A stretch of DNA of 27,806 nucleotides from CAZWVM01 sp964637705 (GTDB taxonomy: Bacteria > UBA8481): NCBI GenBank assembly GCA_964637705.1, contig CAZWVM010000020.1:1-27806 (forward strand), given 5' to 3'. The translations under genes and the position numbers were made by a program. This document shows, piece by piece, positions 1-6,281 of the stretch; position 1 is the first letter of the stretch, and each line of letters opens with the position of its first letter. The notes under the pieces are model-generated. The model ran no database searches, had not been told where the DNA came from, and was given only the letters and a program-made list of their open reading frames with translations.

Positions 1-495
1 CGTGTAGTCGTCGGCGAGGGACTGGACGAAATCGGAATCGCCCGTGTCCTTGAGCCAGACCCATCCGTTGTCCTGCCAGCCGCTCCAGGCCGGTCCTCCC
101 GCCTTCGTCTCGGCCTCCACGCGCCACATGAGCGAGAGACGGTGGCTGGTGTCCTCGCCGACGAGAGCGCCCCAGTTGGCGTTGTTCGGATCCCGCGTGG
201 CGCGGTTGACGGAGTAGAGCGCGACCTTGTAGTTGGCCATGTTCGTGCCGTAATCCACGCGAACGTATTGCCGAGCCATGTCCGTGTCGCCGCCGCCGGA
301 ATAGACGAAGGTGACCGTGTCGGCCTCGAGATCGTCGGCGACATTGCACGGCGTCAGTTCGAGCGTGCTCAAGACCGAGAAGACGAGGCGCGCCTCGACG
401 TAGGACGAGGTGTCGAGCGTGTCGGCGCGCACCTCGAGCGCCAGGCCGACGGCCAGAAAGAGCGCGAGAGCGCCCATCAGAAACCTGTGGTTCAT
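1..495 (-). CDS. Secreted protein of unknown function, 3' part outside the window
   Basis: The minus strand is open from ATG at 495 to the window edge, giving 165 codons with no stop. The start is preceded by a purine-rich AGGGGGGAA ribosome site about 8 nt upstream. Residues 1-24 form a signal peptide: a short basic start (MNHRF), a hydrophobic core, and cleavage expected after the VRA motif. The mature part begins DTLDTSS and is rich in Asp, Thr, Val and aromatic residues with short beta-like stretches; Trp-rich segments lie near residues 115-150. It has one Cys in the visible part. I do not recognise the family. It may be a surface or appendage-like beta protein, but that is only an impression from composition. 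It is divergent from the msrBA gene, with about 400 bp between them. Confidence 0.75.
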   Translation of the reverse strand, partial: MNHRFLMGALALFLAVGLALEVRADTLDTSSYVEARLVFSVLSTLELTPCNVADDLEADTVTFVYSGGGDTDMARQYVRVDYGTNMANYKVALYSVNRATRDPNNANWGALVGEDTSHRLSLMWRVEAETKAGGPAWSGWQDNGWVWLKDTGDSDFVQSLADDYT

Positions 496-582
496 GCGAT
501 TCCCCCCTGGAATACGTTTCCGAGCGGCAGGACGGTCGGTGCCGCGCCCGATCCGGCTCTCCCCCCGAGCGCCGGCGGGAGT

Positions 583-610
583 GAAATACATCGCCGCGCA
601 CAGGGGTCAA
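583..610 (-). promoter_or_regulatory. Probable sigma70-type promoter of the secreted protein
   Basis: On the minus strand TTGACC (610-605) is followed after 16 bp by TATTTC (588-583), which is preceded by TG. Transcription would start near 576, giving a leader of about 80 nt before the ATG at 495. The -10 is weak, so this is a reading by eye. Confidence 0.4.
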
Positions 611-796
611 TGTAGATTCTCGCGTCTTCTTTCCGAGACATTAACTACCACGGTCTCGAGGCTTCGATTTGCGCAGTTGCCGAGCTTATTGACTTTCTTC
701 GCGATGACGCCTCTGAATTCCCTCAGTTCCCCGATCATCCGCGCCGCGTATCTTTCGTGGTATTTTCACTGTTTCTTTCAGTAAGTTTTCTCGCGG

Positions 797-820
797 CCCG
801 GTTGTCCACCGGGTCTCTTT
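797..820 (+). terminator. Hairpin with T-rich tail, possible terminator
   Basis: CCCGGT (797-802) and ACCGGG (808-813) form a perfect 6-bp stem with a 5-nt loop, followed by TCTCTTT. No plus-strand gene ends just upstream, so it would serve either read-through transcription or a small RNA. Confidence 0.35.
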
Positions 821-846
821 TCCTGATCAGGCGGGGGAAAAAAGAC

Positions 847-880
847 CGGGACCGGTCACGCGGTCCGGGGTTTGTTTTTT
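847..880 (+). terminator. GC-rich hairpin plus T-run upstream of msrBA
   Basis: GGACCG and CGGTCC pair across a 6-nt loop, extended by CC/GG beyond one mismatch, and are followed by TTTGTTTTTT (871-880). This has the form of a rho-independent terminator. It lies 20 nt before the msrBA start, so it could insulate that gene or attenuate its transcription. Confidence 0.45.
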
Positions 881-898
881 AGTACTTTTATGGTACTA
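880..898. promoter_or_regulatory. Inverted repeat TAGTAC-N7-GTACTA over the msrBA start region
   Basis: A perfect 6-bp inverted repeat with a 7-bp spacer ends 1 bp before the ATG at 900. It overlaps the best -10 candidate, TACTAT at 894-899 (TTGTTT at 872-877 lies 16 bp upstream). Its location fits an operator for msrBA, but no cognate regulator is recognisable nearby. Confidence 0.35.
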
Positions 899-899
899 T

Positions 900-1994
900 A
901 TGGTCATGGACATTCGGTTCCACCGTCGTCTCCGGCTCGCGTCTCTCGCCGCCCTCTTCGGCGCATGGGCGTGCGGCCCGGTGGGACCGGGAGGAGGAAC
1001 GACGATGACGAGAGTCGACACGACGGGCGCGAATCCCGCGGCCTGCGCCTTCCCCTCGACCGAGGCGGAGCTTCGCCGCGTTCTCACGCCCGAGCAGTAT
1101 CGCGTGGTGCGCGAGAACGGCACGGAACGCCCCTTCATGAACGAGTACTGGGACCACCACGAGCCGGGGCTCTACGTCGACATCGTCTCCGGTGAACCGC
1201 TCTTCGCCTCGACCGACAAGTTCAACTCCGGCACGGGATGGCCCAGCTTCACGCGGGCCGTGGATGCGGAGGCCGTGGTCGCCCGGGAGGACCGGAGCCA
1301 CGGAATGGCGCGAACCGAGGTGCGCAGCCGACGCGCGAACTCGCACCTGGGGCACGTCTTCGACGACGGGCCGGCCCCGACCGGGCTCCGCTACTGCATC
1401 AACTCGGCCTCCCTGCGCTTCGTGCCCGTCGAGCGGCTCGCCGCGGAGGGTTACGGCAACTACCTCCCCCTCTTCGGAGTCGCCATTCCGGGTCCGGCGG
1501 CCGAAACGGCCGTCTTCGGCGCCGGCTGCTTCTGGGGCGCGGAGGCCTATTTTCGCCGCGTGACGGGCGTGCGATCGACGCGCGTCGGCTATGCCGGAGG
1601 GTCGTCGCCGAACCCGACCTACGAGGAGGTATGCTCGGGCCGGACCGGCCACGCGGAAGTCGTGGAGATCGTCTTCGATCCGGGCGTCATCTCTTACGAG
1701 ACGCTCCTGAGGCACTTCTGGAGGATGCATGACCCGACGAGTCTCAATCGCCAGGGGAACGATGTGGGAACGCAATACCGCTCGATCATCGTGGCGCGGT
1801 CGGTGGAGCAGGAGCGGGCGGCGCGCGCCTCGATGAGCGCCGCGTCGGCGCGTTCCGCGCGCCCGCTCGTCACCGAGATCGTCCGTGCCGATTCGTTCCA
1901 CCCCGCGGAGAGCTATCACCAGGACTACCTCGGCAGGAATCCCTACGGTTACTGCCACGTGGATCTGAGCCTGGCCGGCCAACCACTCGACTGA
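900..1994 (+). CDS. msrAB: Exported MsrB-MsrA fusion methionine sulfoxide reductase
   Basis: This 364-aa protein repairs oxidised methionine: MsrB acts on Met-R-sulfoxide, MsrA on Met-S-sulfoxide. Residues 1-25 are a basic, hydrophobic export signal ending in GAWAC, a loose lipobox, so it is probably a periplasmic lipoprotein. The MsrB domain (about 50-180) has NSGTGWPSF, SHLGHVFDDGP and the catalytic Cys166 in RYCINSAS. The usual zinc-binding CxxC pairs are absent, as in the zinc-free MsrB subgroup. The MsrA domain (about 200-355) has catalytic Cys210 in GAGCFWGAE and a likely resolving Cys in the terminal GYCHVDL. The B-then-A order is the reverse of the common MsrA-MsrB fusion. There is no Shine-Dalgarno before ATG 900 or the in-frame ATG 906, so translation may be leaderless and the exact start is open. 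Confidence 0.93.
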   Translation: MVMDIRFHRRLRLASLAALFGAWACGPVGPGGGTTMTRVDTTGANPAACAFPSTEAELRRVLTPEQYRVVRENGTERPFMNEYWDHHEPGLYVDIVSGEPLFASTDKFNSGTGWPSFTRAVDAEAVVAREDRSHGMARTEVRSRRANSHLGHVFDDGPAPTGLRYCINSASLRFVPVERLAAEGYGNYLPLFGVAIPGPAAETAVFGAGCFWGAEAYFRRVTGVRSTRVGYAGGSSPNPTYEEVCSGRTGHAEVVEIVFDPGVISYETLLRHFWRMHDPTSLNRQGNDVGTQYRSIIVARSVEQERAARASMSAASARSARPLVTEIVRADSFHPAESYHQDYLGRNPYGYCHVDLSLAGQPLD

Positions 1995-2108
1995 CGCGAA
2001 ACCCAGAACGGCTCGTTATCCAAGAGTTGCGCCGCAACCGCCCCCGCGATTTTGATCGGACGGGGTCGAACGCCTTTCGACCGGAGTCCATGAATCGGCG
2101 TTTCGTTC

Positions 2109-2138
2109 TTGCCAAGAGGACCACCGGCGATGCAGAAT
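2109..2138 (+). promoter_or_regulatory. Promoter of the GH35-lacI operon
   Basis: TTGCCA (2109-2114) and CAGAAT (2133-2138) are 18 bp apart. The expected start point near 2145 lies inside the palindromic operator that begins at 2139. Confidence 0.55.
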
Positions 2139-2156
2139 AGAGAAAATCTTTTCTCT
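2139..2156. promoter_or_regulatory. LacI-type operator 1, AGAGAAAATCTTTTCTCT
   Basis: Two perfect 8-bp arms, AGAGAAAA and TTTTCTCT, flank a central TC. The site directly follows the -10 of the operon that encodes the LacI-family protein, so repression there would be autoregulatory. Matching sites lie at 5635-5648 and 6201-6216. The link to this repressor is inferred from position and shared sequence. Confidence 0.75.
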
Positions 2157-2183
2157 GGCTCCTCGCGGGCAAGGACGGGACTC

Positions 2184-4463
2184 ATGGCGACGAAGTTCAT
2201 GCGGGACGGCAATCCCTATTTCCTCTACTCGGGCGAAATCCACTACTGGCGGCTCGATCCGAAGGACTGGGCCGACCGGCTGCGCATCGCGCGCGAGACC
2301 GGGCTCAACACGGTCTCGACATACGTGCCGTGGCGGATCCACGAGCCCGAGGAGGGCCGGATCGACCTCGCGATGCTCGACGACTACATCGCGGCCGTCG
2401 CCGCCGCCCACCTCTCGCTCTTCATCCGCGTCGGCCCGGTCGCGAACGCCGAACTCGTCAACGAGGGCCTGCCCGCCTGGCTGGCCGCGGACGCGCGCAC
2501 GCGCCCGCAGTCCGCCCCCGGCGAGACCCCGGCCTGGTGCGGCCCCTCGTACATGGCCCCGCGCTTCCTCGAGGCGACCTCGAAATGGTACGACGCGCTC
2601 CTCCCCCGCGTCGCGCGGCTCCAGGCCACGAAGAACGGCCCCATCGTCGCCGTGCAGCTCTGCAACGAGATCGCGATGATCCCGTGGATCTGCCGCTACG
2701 CCGACCGGTCGCCGCACGTCGAGGCGATGTACCGCGCCTGGCTCAGGGAGCGCTACGGCCGGATCGAGGCGATGCGCGAGGCGTACGAGGAGCCTTCTCT
2801 TCCCTCCTTCGACGAAGTCCAGCAGCCCGCCAACCGCGCCGACGGCCCCAATCTCCGGAAGCATCTCGACCGCGCCCGTTTCTACCGCTCCTACTATGCC
2901 GCCTACTACGCCTCGCTCGCCGCGATGGCGAAGCGCCACGGGATCGAGGTTCCCCTGATCGCCAACATCCCGATGTTCTGGGACTACGACACGCGCGGGC
3001 GCGGCCACCAGGCGCCCCTGACCGTCTCGATCTTCTCCCGCTTCGCCGACGCCGTCCCCGGCGTCTCCCTCGGGGGCGCCTACCAGATGCGCCGGCTCGA
3101 CCACGAGAACAGCCACGACATCGCGATCGCGACCGAGGCGAGCCGGATGGCGACGGTGCCCGAGGACCGGACGAAGCCCGCCGGAGCCGTCCTCTGCGTC
3201 GAACTGCAGACCGGGGTTCTCTGCGACCGTCCCCTCGTCTATCCCCCCGACATCGACCTGAACATCCGCATCTCCGCCGGGCACGGCCTCGCCGGCGTCA
3301 ACGCCTACATGTTCTGCGGCGGCCGGAACGCGCCGGGGCAGGGCGCCTTCGGAACGCACCACGAGTGGCAATCTCCCGTCGCCGCCGACGGCACGCTCAG
3401 GCCCCACATCGCCCCGATGGCCGACTTCGGCCGGTTCCTCGAGGGCTTCGGCGACGCCTTCGCCGCCTCCGAGAAGGTCTTCGCCACGTCCGTGGGTTTC
3501 TACCAGCCCTACTGGATGACGGAACTCATCGAAGGCACCGAGGCGAATTCCCTCCAGCAGCTCCGCGAGGCCTACTGCTTCGACGGGCTCTGGCGCCAAC
3601 TCGATCTCTCCGGGCGGCCCTACCGTTTCGAGGATCTCGAGTCCGCCCACGCGATCGCCTCCGACTCCCTCTTCGTCTTCTCGCTCGACCGCATGGGGCT
3701 CGAAGCGCAGGAGAAGCTGGCGCGGTACGTGGAGAACGGGGGACGGCTCTTCCTGGGGCCGCGCGTCCCGTCGCGCGACTGGCGAGGAAAACCCTGCACG
3801 GTTCTCGCGGAGGCCCTGGGCCTCTCGACCAAGACGAAGCCGTGCGAGCTCGTCCGGCTGGACGGGGAGGACCTCTACGTCTGCCGCGAGATCGACGTCG
3901 TGGCGGAACGACCGGGCGACGACGTGCTCGCGCGCTACACGGGGGGCGGCGCGGCGGCCGTTCTGAGAAACGTCGGCAAGGGCAGTCTTCTCTTCGCCGG
4001 GTTCTTCCTGGAGGACAAGTTCCTCTACTGGCGTCCGATCCTCTCGGCCTGGTTCGAGAAGCTGGGCGTCGCCGAGGCGGTGCGCATCCGTCCGCACGGT
4101 GAAATCGGGGCGCAGTTGAGAACCGGCGCGAGCGGGTCCTTCCTCGTCGTCTCGAACCAGCACGACGTCGCGGTCAAGGCCTCCGTCGCCGTTCCTTCCC
4201 GGGGGCTCGATCTCGCTCTGGAACTGCCGGCGCGCGGAGCCTGGGTGCTCCCGGTCGACGCGGCACTCGTTGGAGGGGCGCGGCTGGCGCGGGCGAACGC
4301 GGAGGTCTGGAGCGCGGCGAAACGGGACGGCGCCTGGGCATTGACCTTCCGTGCGCCGGCCCTGGGCGGGACGTTCGAGGCCGAGATCGTGGAAGCGGAC
4401 GGGCGGAGAGTCCGGGTGACGGGACCGGCCGGGGCGGGGCGCGCGTCGGCGAAGGAGGATTAG
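2184..4463 (+). CDS. GH35-type beta-galactosidase-like enzyme, probably cytoplasmic
   Basis: This 759-aa protein is probably an exo-beta-galactosidase or related hydrolase. The N-terminal (beta/alpha)8 barrel has the GH35 hallmarks SGEIHYWRL, TGLNTVSTYVPW and the aligned HEPEEG segment near residues 10-60. It also has VQLCNEI with Asn161-Glu162 as likely acid/base, and Glu340 in LCVELQTG as likely nucleophile. Residues about 480-570 (SLFVFSLDRMG, YVENGGRLFLGPR) resemble the amidotransferase-like trimerisation domain of GH42, followed by beta-rich C-terminal segments. The ATG at 2184 is preferred because AAGGACGGG lies just upstream. The in-frame ATG at 2130 would lie before the expected transcript start. 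There is no signal peptide, so imported oligosaccharides are the likely substrate. The lacI gene follows 2 nt after its stop. Family is fairly sure; sugar specificity is not. Confidence 0.88.
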   Translation: MATKFMRDGNPYFLYSGEIHYWRLDPKDWADRLRIARETGLNTVSTYVPWRIHEPEEGRIDLAMLDDYIAAVAAAHLSLFIRVGPVANAELVNEGLPAWLAADARTRPQSAPGETPAWCGPSYMAPRFLEATSKWYDALLPRVARLQATKNGPIVAVQLCNEIAMIPWICRYADRSPHVEAMYRAWLRERYGRIEAMREAYEEPSLPSFDEVQQPANRADGPNLRKHLDRARFYRSYYAAYYASLAAMAKRHGIEVPLIANIPMFWDYDTRGRGHQAPLTVSIFSRFADAVPGVSLGGAYQMRRLDHENSHDIAIATEASRMATVPEDRTKPAGAVLCVELQTGVLCDRPLVYPPDIDLNIRISAGHGLAGVNAYMFCGGRNAPGQGAFGTHHEWQSPVAADGTLRPHIAPMADFGRFLEGFGDAFAASEKVFATSVGFYQPYWMTELIEGTEANSLQQLREAYCFDGLWRQLDLSGRPYRFEDLESAHAIASDSLFVFSLDRMGLEAQEKLARYVENGGRLFLGPRVPSRDWRGKPCTVLAEALGLSTKTKPCELVRLDGEDLYVCREIDVVAERPGDDVLARYTGGGAAAVLRNVGKGSLLFAGFFLEDKFLYWRPILSAWFEKLGVAEAVRIRPHGEIGAQLRTGASGSFLVVSNQHDVAVKASVAVPSRGLDLALELPARGAWVLPVDAALVGGARLARANAEVWSAAKRDGAWALTFRAPALGGTFEAEIVEADGRRVRVTGPAGAGRASAKED

Positions 4464-4465
4464 GG

Positions 4466-5509
4466 GTGGCAAAAAAGAACGTCGTCACGATCCAGGCGAT
4501 CGCGACCGCGGCCAACGTCTCGATCGCAACCGTCTCCAAGGCGCTGAACGGGCGCCCCGGCGTCTCGGCGGAGAAGCGGCTGGCGATCAAGGAGGCCGCC
4601 GAGCGGCTGGCGTACCAACCCTACGTCAAGGCGCGGGGGCACGGGATGCTGCTGAGGGGCGGCCGCCACGTGGCCGTCCTGATCGGACCGGTCGGCTCGC
4701 ACATCAACCGCGAGATCCAGCGCGGCATCGACCAGGCGCTCCGCGCCTCCGGGCTCTTCGCGGTCTGCTGCAATCTCCTGCCGGAAGATCCGGAGAAGGC
4801 CGAATTCCAGAAGGTCTTCCTCGAGAAGATCGCCGACGATCCGAGCATCGTGGGCTTGCTCGCGGCCTGCACCGACGTCTCCGACCCCGTGCTCGCGCGG
4901 CTGAAGGAGGCCGGCGTCCCGACGGTGCTCATGGACAGTCCCCGCCGGACGGAGCTGGCAGGGCGCGTCATGATCGACCATACCTCGGGAGGCCGCGCCG
5001 CCTGCCAGGCGCTCCTCTCGATCGGCCGCCGGACGCTCGGGTACATCGGACCGAGACCGGACCTGGACCGGGTCTGGGCCGAACGGTGGGAGGGGGCAAA
5101 GGAGGCGGCGAAGCGCGGCCGGGCCAGGCTGGTGTATGCGGAGGAGTCCTTCACGGACATCGACGCCTCGGCGGCGGTGACCGCCAGGCTATTGGAGAGG
5201 CAGCCCGACACGGACGGGATCGTCTTCGCGAGCGACCGGCAGATGGCCGGCGGAGTGAGAGCGCTGAGGGAGATCGACCGGGAGGTTCCCGGGCAGGTCG
5301 CCGTGATCGGTTTCGACGATTCGGACTTCTGCCGCGCCTTCTCCCCGAGCCTCTCCTCGGTACGGCAACCCTTCCGCCGCCTCGGGGAGACCGGCGCCCG
5401 AATGCTCCTGAAGGCCGTGAAAAGCGGCGCGCGCTCGCGCGGCTCGAAGGTGCTTCCCGTGGAGGTGATCGCGCGGGACTCGACGCGCGGAGCCCGGCGG
5501 GAACGCTAG
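4466..5509 (+). CDS. LacI-family transcriptional repressor
   Basis: This 347-aa protein has a LacI helix-turn-helix at residues 8-28 (TIQAIATAANVSIATVSKAL), a hinge near 48-62, and a periplasmic-binding-protein-like effector domain to the C-terminus. The latter is marked by SDRQMAGGVRAL, VIGFDDSDFCRAFSPSLSSVRQP and the LGETGARMLL helix. The GTG start at 4466 follows the GH35 stop by 2 nt, with AGGGG overlapping the stop, so the two are cotranscribed. It likely binds the three palindromes at 2139, 5635 and 6201 and releases them when a sugar binds. The canonical hinge motif ARSLR reads ARGHG here, so the leucine that wedges into the operator centre is His59. The operators also lack the usual central CG. 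The ligand is unknown; a galactose-type sugar is a guess from the neighbours. Confidence 0.93.
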   Translation: MAKKNVVTIQAIATAANVSIATVSKALNGRPGVSAEKRLAIKEAAERLAYQPYVKARGHGMLLRGGRHVAVLIGPVGSHINREIQRGIDQALRASGLFAVCCNLLPEDPEKAEFQKVFLEKIADDPSIVGLLAACTDVSDPVLARLKEAGVPTVLMDSPRRTELAGRVMIDHTSGGRAACQALLSIGRRTLGYIGPRPDLDRVWAERWEGAKEAAKRGRARLVYAEESFTDIDASAAVTARLLERQPDTDGIVFASDRQMAGGVRALREIDREVPGQVAVIGFDDSDFCRAFSPSLSSVRQPFRRLGETGARMLLKAVKSGARSRGSKVLPVEVIARDSTRGARRER

Positions 5510-5526
5510 CGACCCGTTGAATATGG

Positions 5527-5554
5527 CTCCGTGGCGAGGCGAAATACCGCGGAG
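5527..5554 (+). terminator. Hairpin downstream of lacI, without T-run
   Basis: CTCCGTGG (5527-5534) pairs with CCGCGGAG (5547-5554), with one G-U pair and a 12-nt loop. It lies 18 nt after the lacI stop and could end that operon, but there is no T-run, so it may only be a stabilising or incidental stem. Confidence 0.3.
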
Positions 5555-5597
5555 AAGGCCGCAGGTCGAAAAGGCGCGGAACGGGTGCAGGAGCCCC

Positions 5598-5627
5598 TTG
5601 ACGCGCCCGACCCTGCCGGAATACAAT
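5598..5627 (+). promoter_or_regulatory. Strong promoter of the pseudopilin gene
   Basis: TTGACG (5598-5603) and TACAAT (5622-5627) are 18 bp apart. The start point is expected at about 5634-5635, only 5-6 nt before the pseudopilin ATG at 5640. Confidence 0.75.
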
Positions 5628-5634
5628 AGTATCT

Positions 5635-5648
5635 AGAAAATGTTTTCT
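5635..5648. promoter_or_regulatory. LacI-type operator 2, AGAAAATGTTTTCT
   Basis: The perfect arms AGAAAA and TTTTCT flank a central TG. The TG belongs to the start codon of the pseudopilin gene (ATG 5640-5642), and the site covers the predicted transcription start. The right arm therefore encodes residues 2-3 (Phe-Ser). Confidence 0.8.
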
Positions 5649-6152
5649 CTTTCGACACGCACGGGGCGGCGGGGTTTCACTCTGATCGAGCTTCTCGTCG
5701 TCGTCGCCATCATCGGGATCCTCGCCGTCCTCGCGCTCTCGAAGGTGAAGCGCGCGATGACCAAGGCCCGCGAGGGGCAGACCCTCTCCAACCTCGGAAC
5801 CCTGCGCCAGGCCGCGGACATGTGCGCGACCCAGAACGGGGGCGCCTACCCGGGCACCCTGACCGACGCCGCGGCGCCGCCGCCGGACAGCTGGGGCGAC
5901 CAGGTCGCCGCGGACTTCGTCAAGTGCATGGGCCCCGTTCTCCCGCCGGCCACGGTCGGCAATCCTCCCTACGAAGACGGCCAGACGGCCTTCTCCAACG
6001 GGATCTACCAGTCGGTGGCCGGGGGCGGTAATCCCGGAACGGGGAATTTCCGCGGCTGGTACTACAACACGGCCAACGTCGCGCTCTTCCACCCCGTCGT
6101 CATCAACAGCGGCGTCACGTCGACGGAAGGGCGCCTGTACTGGGAATACTGA
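5640..6152 (+). CDS. Type II pseudopilin / prepilin-like protein
   Basis: This 170-aa protein has a class III prepilin signal: a 12-residue leader (MFSLSTRTGRRG), then FTLIELLVVVAIIGILAVLALS. Prepilin peptidase would cut after Gly12, Phe13 would be methylated, and Glu17 is the conserved Glu5 of the mature pilin. A single hydrophobic helix is followed by a globular part of about 130 residues, rich in Gly, Asn and aromatic residues, ending STEGRLYWEY. It resembles GspG-like minor or major pseudopilins rather than a full type IV pilin system, since no ATPase, secretin or peptidase gene is in the window. The start is fixed: the preceding in-frame triplets are TAG and AAA. No Shine-Dalgarno exists and the transcript probably starts 5-6 nt upstream. 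The LacI-type operator overlapping the ATG ties it to sugar-responsive control. Its function in the glycan regulon is unknown. Confidence 0.88.
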   Translation: MFSLSTRTGRRGFTLIELLVVVAIIGILAVLALSKVKRAMTKAREGQTLSNLGTLRQAADMCATQNGGAYPGTLTDAAAPPPDSWGDQVAADFVKCMGPVLPPATVGNPPYEDGQTAFSNGIYQSVAGGGNPGTGNFRGWYYNTANVALFHPVVINSGVTSTEGRLYWEY

Positions 6153-6170
6153 GTGCCGCGCGGAACCCGC

Positions 6171-6199
6171 TTGACCGCCGTGCCAAATTGGTATATGTT
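6171..6199 (+). promoter_or_regulatory. Promoter of the GH-lipoprotein operon
   Basis: TTGACC (6171-6176) and TATGTT (6194-6199) are 17 bp apart; the overlapping TATATG at 6192 with 15 bp spacing is an alternative. The start point would fall near 6206, inside operator 3. Confidence 0.6.
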
Positions 6200-6200
6200 T

Positions 6201-6216
6201 GAGAAAATGTTTTCTC
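6201..6216. promoter_or_regulatory. LacI-type operator 3, GAGAAAATGTTTTCTC
   Basis: Perfect 7-bp arms flank a central TG. The position relative to the -10 is like that of operators 1 and 2, so the three units probably form one regulon. The embedded ATG (6207-6209) opens a short frame running to the GTG of the next gene. Confidence 0.8.
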
Positions 6217-6281
6217 TCGCGCAGAAGCGCCGATCCGTCCGGCGGCACGACAGCGCGGGGAGAAGGAGAAGGTTCCCGTGA
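6207..6281 (+). CDS. Possible 24-aa Arg-rich leader peptide
   Basis: An ATG inside operator 3 opens a 24-codon frame, starting MFSLAQKRR and ending RRRRFP. Its TGA (6279-6281) overlaps the GTG start of the lipoprotein gene as GTGA. The first four codons (MFSL) equal those of the pseudopilin, because both start in the same operator sequence. The ATG would be at or within 1-2 nt of the mRNA 5' end. It could couple translation to the downstream gene, but it may be a by-product of the operator sequence. Confidence 0.3.
   Translation: MFSLAQKRRSVRRHDSAGRRRRFP

Larger units (their letters stand above)
496..899. other. 404-bp gene-poor region between divergent genes
   Basis: No credible coding region is visible; short open frames here lack ribosome sites and recognisable protein. 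The region is less GC-rich than its surroundings from about 610 to 790. It holds the minus-strand promoter near 583-610, a weak plus-strand TTGACT at 689-694 with a poor -10 near 713, and two hairpins at 797-813 and about 848-870, both followed by T-runs on the plus strand. A small plus-strand RNA ending at one of these hairpins is possible but unsupported by anything else. Confidence 0.5.

Noticed and set aside
2130..2183. Upstream in-frame ATG (2130) as start of the GH35 gene
   Set aside because: It would precede the expected transcript start and cross the operator; no ribosome site, and the added residues have no family counterpart.
2016..4472. 818-codon open frame on the minus strand opposite the GH35 gene
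   Set aside because: High-GC shadow frame; Arg/Gly/Asp-rich, with no recognisable domain, while the plus strand has clear GH35 motifs.
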